DNA of 12,919 nt. Source: CBDUBS01 sp965365445. GTDB lineage: Bacteria > Bacteroidota > Rhodothermia > Rhodothermales > DASSAV01. How positions within the stretch are numbered: the first letter of the stretch is position 1; each line of letters opens with the position of its first letter. The position numbers and the translations under genes are program-made. The notes beneath the pieces are model-generated. The model was not told the origin of the DNA. It saw only the letters and a program-made list of their open reading frames with translations, and did no database searches. Shown here one piece after another: positions 6,359 through 12,919 of this stretch. The stretch is taken from positions 1 through 12,919 of the forward strand of contig CBDUBS010000098.1 in NCBI GenBank assembly GCA_965365445.1. The letters run 5' to 3'.

Positions 6359-8149
6359 CTACTCCGTGTATCCAAGAGAGTTCGCCAGGTTTTCAGCCTG
6401 CCCGATCAGTTCCCCGATCGTTTTCAGGCCCTGGTTCCAGAAGGATAGATCGGTCAGGTCGATGCCGAGGCGTCCTACCAGGGTGTGCGGCCAATCCGAG
6501 CCGCCTGCCTCCAACAACCCGATGTACGCTTCAGTAAACGAAGCACCCTCGCGGCGGTATTTTTCGTACAACGCCAGCACGAGCAATTCTCCAAAGGCGT
6601 ATGCGTATACGTAGCCGGGGGTATGCAGGAAGTGCGGAATGTAACTCCACCACAGCCGGTAGTGCTCGCCCAGCATCACGCTCCCCCGAAACATCCGACG
6701 TTGCGTTTCCATCCACATATCCGAAAACCGTTCGGTAGAGAGTTCCCCTTCCTCCCTCCGGGCCGTGTGAATCCGATCCTCGAACCGGTTCATGGCGACC
6801 TGACGGAATACGGTAGCCATCGTATCGTCTATTTTGCCGATCAGCATGGCCAGCCGGTTAGAAGGGTTCTTTTCCGCATCCATGAGCCGATTGAACACCA
6901 GCATCTCGCCGAACACCGAAGCCGTTTCGGCCGTCGTGAGCGGTGTATCGGCGTGAAACACACCCTGCCGGCGGGCGAGATACTGATGGACGCCATGCCC
7001 CAGTTCGTGGGCCAGCGTTTGCACATCCCGAATGCGTCCAGTGTAGTTCATCAGGATGTACGGGTGGGCGCTGGGCACCGCCCCGTGGCTGAAAGCGCCT
7101 CCCCGCTTTCCGGCAACGACGGGAGCGTCAATCCAGTTTTCATCGAAAAAGCGCTGCGCTACCCCTCCTATCGTCGGGTGGAACGTGTGGTAGGCCTCCA
7201 GCACCATCGACCGGGCCGCATCCCAGGTGTACGAGGAATCCACCTCGAGTATGGGAGCGTACCGGTCGTAATCCATCATCTCCTCGAGCCCCAGCAGGCG
7301 CTTCTTGAGCCGGTAAAACCGTTCGGCCAGGTCGTACCGTCCCGTAACCGAGTCGATGAGCGCCTGCACGACCTCATCGGATATTTCGTTGGACAGGTTG
7401 CGGGAAGAAAGCCACGTTTCAAATCCACGCAGCCGGTCGTCGGTGGACTTGTCGGCGAGCAGCGTATTGAAGATATAGGTGAGTTCCCGTTTTCGCTTGT
7501 CCAGCCCTTCCGTCAGGGAGAGCGCCGCCCGCCGCCTCGTCGTGCGGTCCGGTACGTACAACTGCGCAAGTACCTCCTGTTCCGTTACCCATTTCCCGTC
7601 GAGTTCGAACCGGGCGGACGCGATGGTTTCATCAAAGAATCGGCTCCAGGCCACGGCGCCCGTAATACTTTTATCGGCCAGTATTTTTTCTTCGGGCTCG
7701 GTAAGCAGGTGCTTCTTATGCAGGCGTTGCACCTCCAGATAATGACGGAACGGAGCCAGCGTCACGTCTGCCAGCAAGGCTTCGGCCTGCTTGTCTTCCA
7801 GCGCTGCCCACTCCAGTTCAAAAAAAATGATTTTCTTACCGGCCTCGGTATACGCCTCACGGACTTTCTGAAGCAGCGCTCCTCGTTCGGCATCCTCCGT
7901 AGCCGTCACCCACCGGAGATAGGCAAAGGTGAATGCTTTCCCCATACGGTCCTGAAAGGCTTCCAGAAGCCGCATGGCTTCAGCCAGTTCACCGGCGTTC
8001 AGGTCGGCCAGGCGACCGCGATAGGTTTCCTCGAACGTACGGGCTTCTTCCGCGCCGCGCCCCAGGTCGGCCTCCAGTTCGTAAAAGTCGGTGTATAAAT
8101 CGGACAGGTTCCAGTGAACGGTTTCGGCTCCGGTAGGTCTGGCTTCCAT
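6359..8149 (-). CDS. pepF: M3 family oligoendopeptidase F
   Basis: Zinc metallopeptidase of the thimet oligopeptidase clan that cleaves short peptides internally, normally in the cytosol. There is no signal peptide. The 596 residues match the usual PepF length of about 600. The zinc site is HELGH at 381-385, with the third ligand Glu408 in TTAETAS, 27 residues after the first histidine, the spacing typical of M3. The N-terminal helical PepF domain covers roughly 110-190, including FFELEWAAL. The C-terminal part has the family's tyrosine-rich HFLHTPGYVYAYAFGELLVLALY stretch near 540-560, which forms part of the substrate cleft. The ATG at 8149-8147 gives a natural start (WNLSDLY follows within 12 residues); no clear ribosome binding site precedes it. 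It is divergent from the bacilliredoxin gene and upstream of the metallopeptidase-like lipoprotein gene. Confidence 0.95.
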   Translation of the reverse strand: MEARPTGAETVHWNLSDLYTDFYELEADLGRGAEEARTFEETYRGRLADLNAGELAEAMRLLEAFQDRMGKAFTFAYLRWVTATEDAERGALLQKVREAYTEAGKKIIFFELEWAALEDKQAEALLADVTLAPFRHYLEVQRLHKKHLLTEPEEKILADKSITGAVAWSRFFDETIASARFELDGKWVTEQEVLAQLYVPDRTTRRRAALSLTEGLDKRKRELTYIFNTLLADKSTDDRLRGFETWLSSRNLSNEISDEVVQALIDSVTGRYDLAERFYRLKKRLLGLEEMMDYDRYAPILEVDSSYTWDAARSMVLEAYHTFHPTIGGVAQRFFDENWIDAPVVAGKRGGAFSHGAVPSAHPYILMNYTGRIRDVQTLAHELGHGVHQYLARRQGVFHADTPLTTAETASVFGEMLVFNRLMDAEKNPSNRLAMLIGKIDDTMATVFRQVAMNRFEDRIHTARREEGELSTERFSDMWMETQRRMFRGSVMLGEHYRLWWSYIPHFLHTPGYVYAYAFGELLVLALYEKYRREGASFTEAYIGLLEAGGSDWPHTLVGRLGIDLTDLSFWNQGLKTIGELIGQAENLANSLGYTE

Positions 8150-8281
8150 GGAAACGGGATAGAAAGTAGGTTAGGGGTTCGGTTCAAGGTAACCCAAAGG
8201 AACCAAAATCGCCCTGTTCCATACTGGAAGCGACAAGCTAATAACACGCCCGCTGCGGCGGGCCGCAATATTCGTGGAGAC
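8150..8281. promoter_or_regulatory. Divergent intergenic region between pepF and the bacilliredoxin gene
   Basis: Promoters for both flanking genes should lie here. Seen: an inverted repeat GGTTC (8181-8185) / GAACC (8200-8204) flanking a GGTAACC palindrome (8188-8194), a TAATAA stretch at 8239-8244 that could serve as a plus-strand -10 element, and a compact hairpin GCCCGC-TGCG-GCGGGC at 8248-8263 in the presumed leader, 18 bases before the start codon. None is proven. Confidence 0.4.
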
Positions 8282-8638
8282 ATGGCAAGCTCGGGGCGAC
8301 AACGGATCACGACAACGGAGGAACTAACGGAAGTGCTGGAGCTATCCGGCAAAGCGCCCGTTCTTGTTTTCAAGCACAGCTCCATATGCGCCGTCAGCGC
8401 GTTCGTCAAAATGAGAATACGCTCGCTAACCGACGAGAGCGATCCGCCGGTATTCGAGGTGGTGGTTCAGGAAGCGCGGCCGCTTTCCAATGAAATTGCC
8501 GATCGGTACGGCATCCGGCATGAAACTCCCCAGGCCATCCTGTTCTACCGAAACCGCCCGGTTTTCCATGCCTCTCATGGGGCCATTTCCGCCGAGGCCG
8601 TCCGTACGGCCGCCCGACGGGCCGTAACGGAGTCCTGA
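8282..8638 (+). CDS. BrxC/YtxJ-like monothiol bacilliredoxin
   Basis: Small cytosolic thioredoxin-fold protein of 118 residues. Members of this family remove bacillithiol from mixed disulfides on proteins. Seen motifs: VLVFKHSSICAVSA at 27-40 with a single active-site cysteine, Cys36, and YGIRHETPQAILFYRNRPVFHASHGAI towards the C-terminus, which carries the cis-proline loop (TPQ) and the SH..I signature of the family. The usual active site TCPIS is ICAVS here, losing the proline after the cysteine. The start is the ATG at 8282 preceded by GGAG at 8276-8279, a rather tight spacing. A longer form from 8114 would run back across the pepF 5' end and is rejected. The neighbour osmC is another thiol-based stress protein, consistent with a redox role. 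Whether this organism makes bacillithiol cannot be told from the window. Confidence 0.8.
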   Translation: MASSGRQRITTTEELTEVLELSGKAPVLVFKHSSICAVSAFVKMRIRSLTDESDPPVFEVVVQEARPLSNEIADRYGIRHETPQAILFYRNRPVFHASHGAISAEAVRTAARRAVTES

Positions 8639-8746
8639 ACGAACCGATGGTCTGTAACGCCCGGCCGATGTATCTGAGAACGTTACGTGTACGCAAAAAC
8701 TCACCGGCCGGGACGCGCACCTTTAGCGAATCGTACGGGCGGTGGC

Positions 8747-8766
8747 TATACTCGACTCCGGAGTCG
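8747..8766 (+). promoter_or_regulatory. Candidate osmC promoter with 14-bp operator-like palindrome
   Basis: TATACT at 8747-8752 resembles a sigma-70 -10 hexamer. It is followed at once by a perfect 14-bp palindrome, CGACTCC/GGAGTCG, at 8753-8766, about 110 bases before osmC. A palindrome covering the transcription start is a common operator position for repressors. The -35 match upstream (TTAGCG, 8723-8728, spacing 18) is weak, so the promoter itself is uncertain; the palindrome is directly visible. Confidence 0.4.
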
Positions 8767-8781
8767 TCCGGGGCTCTCCAT

Positions 8782-8820
8782 CGACGGCGCTCATTCGGAT
8801 TCGTCCGCAGCCGTCGTTTT
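8782..8820 (+). terminator. Hairpin followed by TTTT between the bacilliredoxin gene and osmC
   Basis: Outer arms CGACGGC (8782-8788) and GCCGTCG (8810-8816) pair over seven bases. An inner stem CGGA (8796-8799) / TCCG (8804-8807) closes a TTCG loop. TTTT follows at 8817-8820. It could be a Rho-independent terminator for the bacilliredoxin transcript or, if transcription starts near 8760, an attenuator or leader hairpin of osmC. The T tract is short and the stem has an asymmetric internal loop, so confidence is modest. Confidence 0.4.
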
Positions 8821-8867
8821 GATTGCGTTCCCGGTACGGTCTTCCGAACCATGTCCATAATCAAACC

Positions 8868-8872
8868 GGAGG
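8868..8872 (+). promoter_or_regulatory. Shine-Dalgarno site of osmC
   Basis: GGAGG lies four bases before the ATG at 8877. It is the strongest ribosome binding site in the window and decides the osmC start over the in-frame ATG at 8823. Confidence 0.7.
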
Positions 8873-8876
8873 ATGT

Positions 8877-9305
8877 ATGCCCGTACGTAAAGCGAACGCA
8901 GAATGGCAGGGAAATCTGAAAGAAGGGAAGGGAAATATGGCCTTCGGCAGCGGCGCCTTCAAAGGTCAGTACTCCTTCTCGTCACGTTTTGAAGAAGGAA
9001 CCGGCACTAACCCGGAAGAACTGATCGCGGCCGCTCACGCCGGATGTTTCTCAATGGCCTTCGCGAATATTCTGTCGCAGGCCGGACACGAACCCGAGAG
9101 CGTCCGGACTACGGCCAACGTACACCTCGACAAGACGGATGGAGGGTTCCGGATCTCAAAAATCCATTTGAATACGGAAGCCGGCGTTCCCGGCATCGAG
9201 GAGTCCGTTTTTCAGGAAAAAGCCGAGACCGCCAAAAGGGAATGTCCGGTATCGAAGTTGCTTACCGGCGCCGAGATTACCCTGGATGCCCGATTGGTCG
9301 GGTAA
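8877..9305 (+). CDS. osmC: OsmC family thiol peroxidase
   Basis: Cytosolic homodimeric peroxidase that reduces organic hydroperoxides with a reactive cysteine pair. The 142 residues fit the family. The peroxidatic Cys57 lies in NPEELIAAAHAGCFSMA and the resolving Cys123 in ECPVSKLL. Arg37 in SSRFEEG is placed where OsmC/Ohr proteins have their conserved arginine. The NPEELIAAAHAGCFSMA form and the late CPVS motif favour the OsmC branch over Ohr. The start at 8877 is fixed by GGAGG four bases upstream; the longer form from 8823 adds 18 residues without family likeness. The gene is preceded by an intergenic region with a palindrome and a hairpin, pointing to its own regulation, and ends before a strong bidirectional terminator. 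Its pairing with a bacilliredoxin gene suggests a shared thiol-stress response. Confidence 0.93.
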   Translation: MPVRKANAEWQGNLKEGKGNMAFGSGAFKGQYSFSSRFEEGTGTNPEELIAAAHAGCFSMAFANILSQAGHEPESVRTTANVHLDKTDGGFRISKIHLNTEAGVPGIEESVFQEKAETAKRECPVSKLLTGAEITLDARLVG

Positions 9306-9326
9306 CTGGACACCATTAAAGTAAAG

Positions 9327-9363
9327 GCGAGGGGCCTGCCGGATGGAAGCGGCAGGCCCTCGT
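9327..9363. terminator. Strong hairpin, probable bidirectional terminator
   Basis: The left arm at 9328-9341 and the right arm at 9350-9362 (CGGCAGGCCCTCG) form a stem of about 13 pairs with one bulged G and a loop of eight bases; a G-T pair (9327/9363) extends it. It lies between convergent osmC and the FAH family gene, five bases beyond the stop of the latter. Read on the minus strand it is followed by a T-rich stretch (CTTTACTTTAAT), so it terminates that gene best; on the plus strand the T tract is poor. Confidence 0.75.
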
Positions 9364-9367
9364 CCCC

Positions 9368-10273
9368 TCATGCGACAGGGTTGCGCAGGCAGCCTAGCCC
9401 TTCAATTTCTACTTCCACCACATCTCCCGGCTTCAGAAAGACCTTTGGTTCCCTGAACACACCTACCCCGCCCGGAGTGCCGGTCGAGATGATGTCGCCG
9501 GGTACAAGCGTGATGCTCTGCGAAAGGAATGAGATGATGAAAGGAATGCGGAAGACGAGTTCGCACGTGTTGGAGCGCTGCATCACCTTGCCGTTCAACC
9601 GGCATTCGACGGCCAGATTGTGGGGGTCGGCGATTTCTTGTCTCGTAACGAGATACGGACCAATGGGGCAGAACGTATCGAACGACTTGGCGCGGGTCCA
9701 TTGTTTTTCCACAAACTGTACGTCCCTGGCGCTTACGTCATTCAGGTTCAGGTATCCGGCGACACACGCGAGCGCTCCATCCTCCGAAACGCGGCTCGTT
9801 TCGCGCCCGATCACCACAGCCAGTTCCGCCTCGTAATCTACCTGGCTCGACGCCTCGGGCGTCCAGCGTATCGGCTCGCCCGGCCCAACGACGGCCGATG
9901 GGTACTTGGCGAATGTGATGAGGCGATCCGGTACGGGGATGTTTTGCTCGACGCAGTGGTCACGGTAATTTAGCCCGGCGCAGATGATTTTACCCGGATT
10001 TACGGGGGGAATCGGGCGAATCATACCCAACGGGTACACGCCGTTCCCATCCAGTCCCGTGCGTTGCGACGCCTGCCTGACCGCCTCGTGCAATGCCGCT
10101 CGCCCTTCCTCGCCTGCCGCAAGGTAATCCGCCATATCGCTGATTACAGGATGGGCATCTCGCCGCGATGAAGGTGCGAACCGGCGCATGGCCTCCTCCG
10201 TTTCGATGACATAATCCCCCGCGACCGCGCCCAGTCTGGCGCGCCCGTCCTGAAGGAAGCGTATCAGTTTCAT
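9368..10273 (-). CDS. Fumarylacetoacetate hydrolase (FAH) family protein
   Basis: Metal-dependent C-C hydrolase/isomerase-fold enzyme of 301 residues acting on a keto acid. An N-terminal variable domain (1-90) precedes the FAH fold. Seen landmarks: KIICAGLNYRDH at 95-106, Glu148 and Glu150 in DYEAELAVVIG, Asp179 in LNDVSARD (the three metal ligands), Lys196 in ARAKSFDTF, and the closing STGTPGGVG and LKPGDVVEVEIEGLG. This architecture is shared by acylpyruvases, 2,4-diketo-3-deoxy-sugar-acid hydrolases and enzymes annotated as ureidoglycolate lyase, so the substrate is open. Divergence from a KduI/IolB-like isomerase gene and a xylulokinase gene makes a diketo-deoxy sugar acid the most attractive guess (inference). 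The ATG at 10273 has no clear Shine-Dalgarno site; the gene ends at a strong hairpin. Confidence 0.9.
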   Translation of the reverse strand: MKLIRFLQDGRARLGAVAGDYVIETEEAMRRFAPSSRRDAHPVISDMADYLAAGEEGRAALHEAVRQASQRTGLDGNGVYPLGMIRPIPPVNPGKIICAGLNYRDHCVEQNIPVPDRLITFAKYPSAVVGPGEPIRWTPEASSQVDYEAELAVVIGRETSRVSEDGALACVAGYLNLNDVSARDVQFVEKQWTRAKSFDTFCPIGPYLVTRQEIADPHNLAVECRLNGKVMQRSNTCELVFRIPFIISFLSQSITLVPGDIISTGTPGGVGVFREPKVFLKPGDVVEVEIEGLGCLRNPVA

Positions 10274-10512
10274 AATGTAGTAGCTCAGTGTTTAAGGAAG
10301 CCGGCCGGAAACAAGGTCCGGCGAAAGACATGCCGTTATCGGGTACCCTGATGAATTACTTTACGTACGGCGGTAGATTTTCGCTCGCGTCCATCCTAAC
10401 TTGCTTTCCTGAAGAAGTCAATCCCTGTCGGGTCGTTTGAGATCGGGCCGGCGCTCGCTTGCAGGCCGGCGCATCCCGAATCCTGAGAATTTTAGTTTGA
10501 GGTTCGTTTATC
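10274..10512. promoter_or_regulatory. Divergent intergenic region between the FAH family gene and the cupin isomerase gene
   Basis: This 239-base region must hold both promoters. It contains two exact copies of GGCCGGCGC, at 10446-10454 and 10464-10472 (18 bases from start to start), about 45-60 bases before the isomerase start codon. Each contains the GCCGGC palindrome, so they could be paired operator half-sites or a hairpin. GAGG near 10499-10502 is a distant, weak ribosome binding site for the plus-strand gene. No gene is seen here. Confidence 0.4.
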
Positions 10513-11451
10513 ATGGTCACTCCCAGACTAGTAGGGCCCTTTTTAACGGGCGATTCCATTTCTGCAGCGGCGCGCCGGTTCGACGGACGGGCGGTTGTGC
10601 CGGGCCAGGACGATATTCGCACGGTCGAGTTATTCAATGCCACGCCGGCCATAAACCGCCGGGAAGAAATCATCACGGGCGACAATTCCACGTTTCGCTT
10701 TCTTCGTTTCGCGCGCATCGCGCTCGATCCCGGCGCCGGAGGATACGCCCCGATGCCGGTCGGCGTCGGCGCCACCGAAGAGGCCCTGTTTTACGTGGGG
10801 CGGGGTTCTGTCCGGCTGGAAGTAGGCGGGGCTTCTTACGATATGTCGCGAGGTGACGTACTGTATGTCGGTCTGGGAGAGCAGGTTACCATCAGCGCGC
10901 ACGAGAAAGCCGACGTGAGCGAATACCGGGCCGTCGAGTGCCACACGAAGTACCCGGTTCAGCTCGTTCGGCATACGGACATCCACGGGACGCCGCTGGC
11001 AGCCGACCTGGGTTCCCGGCGACCCATGACCCGGCGTACGGTATTCAAACTGGTGGACCAGAACGTTCAGGCCTGCCGCCTGCTTTTCGGCGATACCTAC
11101 GTCGAGAGCGTTGGGGGAGTCGGGTCGTACCCGCCGCATTTCCACGGACCTGACGGACCGTACGGGTTGAAGGATAACGCCAAGGAGGAAATCTATCATT
11201 TCCGTTGCGCCTCGGAAATCGATGGAGATATCCCGTTCGTCCTTCAAAACTGCTCCCGACCCGGAGAAAAAGTGAACACGTACGTTCATGTTTTCGACGA
11301 ACAAGCGATAAACGTCACTCCCAGCTTCCACGACACCATTGCGCCCCCCGCTGTGGATTTCATGTTTATGTGGTGCCTCGGCGCTTACACGGAGAACCAC
11401 CGGGATTGGGCTGAAATCTTCAACCGTCCCGGATACGAAAACGAGTGGTAG
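10513..11451 (+). CDS. KduI/IolB-like cupin isomerase
   Basis: Bicupin protein of 312 residues resembling 5-deoxy-glucuronate isomerase (IolB) and 5-keto-4-deoxyuronate isomerase (KduI). The first cupin spans about 60-130 and has EEALFYVGRGSVRLEVGG and RGDVLYVGLGE, but no metal ligands. The second has the metal site: His209 and His211 in YPPHFHG, Glu226 in KEEIYHFR and His273 in FHDTIAPP. The spacing from HxH to EEIYHF, about 14 residues, is closer to IolB than to KduI. The ending MFMWCLGAYTENHRDW also differs from textbook IolB, so the exact substrate is uncertain. It lies between the divergent FAH family gene and, 106 bases downstream, xylulokinase, suggesting a uronate or sugar catabolic role. 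No other iol genes (iolC, iolD, iolE, iolG) are in the window, so myo-inositol use is not supported directly. Confidence 0.82.
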   Translation: MVTPRLVGPFLTGDSISAAARRFDGRAVVPGQDDIRTVELFNATPAINRREEIITGDNSTFRFLRFARIALDPGAGGYAPMPVGVGATEEALFYVGRGSVRLEVGGASYDMSRGDVLYVGLGEQVTISAHEKADVSEYRAVECHTKYPVQLVRHTDIHGTPLAADLGSRRPMTRRTVFKLVDQNVQACRLLFGDTYVESVGGVGSYPPHFHGPDGPYGLKDNAKEEIYHFRCASEIDGDIPFVLQNCSRPGEKVNTYVHVFDEQAINVTPSFHDTIAPPAVDFMFMWCLGAYTENHRDWAEIFNRPGYENEW

Positions 11452-11557
11452 CTGCGCGGCATTCCCAACCGCCCTACATACCTCTGTAGCGCTGAGATGC
11501 CGTCCCGACACGACCGCCCCATCCAGCCGTTTACGGTATTAACCCTCCCCTATTTCT

Positions 11558-12919
11558 ATGCCCTATCTTCTCGGGATCGACGCCTCCACGACGGCTACGA
11601 AAGCCCTCCTGGTGGACGAAAATGGTTCTGTCGTGGCCGTGGCCGCCAGCGAATACGCCTACGAAACCCCCCATCCCCTGTGGAGTGAGCAGGAGCCCGC
11701 CCTCTGGTGGGAAGCGGCGGTTGCCGGCATCAGGCAAGTACTGGCCGACTCGGGGGCGCCGCCGGAGGAAATCGTAGGGGTAGGGCTTACGGGCCAGATG
11801 CACGGCCTGGTCATGCTGGACGAACAGGGCCAGGTGCTCCGCCCTGCCATCCTGTGGAACGATCAGCGCACGGGCGAGCAATGCGACGAAATCCGGGACC
11901 TTATAGGCAAAGAGCGGCTCATTCAGATTACGGGCAACGATGCCCTGACGGGCTTCACGGCGCCCAAGATCCTCTGGGTACGCCGGCACGAGCCGGAATA
12001 CTTCGAGCGGTGTCGGCATATCCTGCTCCCGAAGGACTACCTGCGTTTTCGCCTTACGGACGAGTACGCCACCGACCGGGCCGGCGCGGCCGGCACATTA
12101 CTACTGGATGTGCATACCCGCGACTGGTCGGATGAAGTGCTTTCGGCTCTCGGAATACCGCGTAGCTGGATGCCTCCTACCCATGAAGGCACCGAAATTA
12201 CCGGAGTGGTATCCGAGAAGGCGGCCGCGCTTACGGGGTTGGCGGCTGGAACGCCCGTCGTGGGGGGTGGCGGCGATCAGGCAGCCGGAGCGGTAGGGGT
12301 GGGCGCCATAGAGGAAGGAGTGGTATCCCTCGTACTCGGCACCTCTGGTGTGGTTTTCGCAGCGGCCGATTCTCCGTTCATCGAACCGCAGGGCCGCCTG
12401 CATTCATTCTGCCACGCCGTACCCGGAAAATGGCACTTGATGGGGGTGATGCTCTCGGCGGCGGGTAGTTTGCGTTGGTACCGGGATACGCTGGCCCCGG
12501 GTGTGCCGTTCGATCAACTGGTGGAAGAAGCGGCATCCATTCCCGAGGGCAGCGAGGGCCTGTTCTTCCTCCCGTATCTGACCGGCGAGCGCACCCCTCA
12601 CCCGGATCCATACGCGCGGGGGGCATTCATCGGCCTGACCGTCCGGCACACGCGCGCGCACATGACACGCGCCGTGCTCGAAGGGGTGGCCTTTGGCCTT
12701 CGGGACGGTTTCATGCTGATGCAGCAGGCCGGGCTTCCGGCGCCAGAGCAGGTCCGTGTATCCGGCGGCGGAGCACGCAGCGCCCTGTGGCGCCAGATTC
12801 TCGCGGATGTGCTCAACTCGGAACTGGTAACGGTAAATACCACCGAGGGCGCCGCTTACGGAGCAGCGTTACTGGCGGGCGTGGGAGCAGGCATCTGGTC
12901 CGACACCGCACAGGCCTGC
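11558..12919 (+). CDS. xylB: Xylulokinase (FGGY family), C-terminus cut by window edge
   Basis: Phosphorylates D-xylulose to D-xylulose 5-phosphate for the pentose phosphate pathway. 454 residues are visible; complete members have about 490-510. Two actin-like ATPase domains are seen: the first opens with GIDASTTATKALLVD (Asp8, phosphate loop), has GLTGQMHGLV with the xylulose-binding Met81-His82-Gly83 and ILWNDQRT at 98-105. The hinge and second domain have the catalytic Asp240 in GGGGDQAAGA, VLGTSGVVF, PYLTGERTPHPDPYARG and VSGGGARSALWRQILADVL. The MHG motif separates xylulokinase from glycerol and gluconate kinases of the same family. The ATG at 11558 follows the isomerase stop by 106 bases without a clear ribosome binding site; co-transcription is possible. 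No xylose isomerase gene lies upstream, which is the usual partner, though it may lie beyond the right edge. Confidence 0.93.
   Translation, partial: MPYLLGIDASTTATKALLVDENGSVVAVAASEYAYETPHPLWSEQEPALWWEAAVAGIRQVLADSGAPPEEIVGVGLTGQMHGLVMLDEQGQVLRPAILWNDQRTGEQCDEIRDLIGKERLIQITGNDALTGFTAPKILWVRRHEPEYFERCRHILLPKDYLRFRLTDEYATDRAGAAGTLLLDVHTRDWSDEVLSALGIPRSWMPPTHEGTEITGVVSEKAAALTGLAAGTPVVGGGGDQAAGAVGVGAIEEGVVSLVLGTSGVVFAAADSPFIEPQGRLHSFCHAVPGKWHLMGVMLSAAGSLRWYRDTLAPGVPFDQLVEEAASIPEGSEGLFFLPYLTGERTPHPDPYARGAFIGLTVRHTRAHMTRAVLEGVAFGLRDGFMLMQQAGLPAPEQVRVSGGGARSALWRQILADVLNSELVTVNTTEGAAYGAALLAGVGAGIWSDTAQAC

Noticed and set aside
6485..8098. 537-residue plus-strand open frame opposite pepF
   Set aside because: It is antisense to a complete M3 peptidase with an intact HELGH zinc site. 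Its own product has no recognisable motif; long antisense frames are expected at this GC content.
8647..8919. 90-residue plus-strand frame between the bacilliredoxin gene and osmC
   Set aside because: It is arginine-rich, overlaps the well-supported osmC start, has no ribosome binding site and resembles translated promoter DNA.
10630..11511. 293-residue minus-strand open frame opposite the cupin isomerase gene
   Set aside because: It is a shadow of the bicupin coding frame and has no independent motif.
11452..11557. Weak nested stem (CGGCAT...CTACA / TGTAG...ATGCCG, 11457-11502) between the isomerase gene and xylB as a terminator
   Set aside because: The stems are short, there is a long internal loop and no T tract follows; it is more likely chance in a co-transcribed gap.

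Overview
The window is about 12.9 kb of GC-rich bacterial chromosome (roughly 60% G+C by eye). It is densely coded, with twelve protein genes, two of them cut by the window edges. I see no rRNA, tRNA, CRISPR array, transposase or phage gene. The mix points to Rhodothermota/Bacteroidota (Rhodothermales-like): a glutamate-route hemA-hemC-hemD cluster, a BrxC/YtxJ-type bacilliredoxin, a lipobox protein and few strong Shine-Dalgarno sites. This placement is an inference from gene content, with no marker gene to confirm it.

Layout. (1) 1-4062, minus strand: a tight operon hemA-hemC-hemD, then a glycerate 2-kinase gene that overlaps hemD by four bases and runs off the left edge. (2) 4063-4357: intergenic region between divergent genes. 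(3) 4358-8149: three peptidase-type genes in a row. These are an M24B Xaa-Pro peptidase (plus strand), then, convergent to it, an M3 oligoendopeptidase F and a lipoprotein with M14/AstE-like zinc-site motifs (both minus strand). (4) 8282-9305, plus strand: two small thiol/redox proteins, a BrxC-like bacilliredoxin and OsmC. The 238-base gap between them holds a perfect 14-bp palindrome and a hairpin followed by T residues. (5) 9327-9363: a strong hairpin, probably a terminator, between convergent genes. (6) 9368-12919: a fumarylacetoacetate hydrolase (FAH) family enzyme (minus strand), divergent from a KduI/IolB-like cupin isomerase and a xylulokinase (both plus strand). These three look like a sugar or sugar-acid catabolic unit.

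How the genes work together. Region 1 converts glutamyl-tRNA towards uroporphyrinogen III. HemB, which supplies porphobilinogen, and HemL, which makes 5-aminolevulinate, are not in the window. The peptidases suggest oligopeptide and proline-peptide turnover. BrxC and OsmC suggest a thiol-stress pair. The right-hand unit suggests pentose or uronate use through xylulose 5-phosphate. No obviously new defence or mobile system was found. The most open questions are the substrate of the metallopeptidase-like lipoprotein, the role of the FAH/cupin/xylulokinase unit, and the palindrome upstream of osmC.
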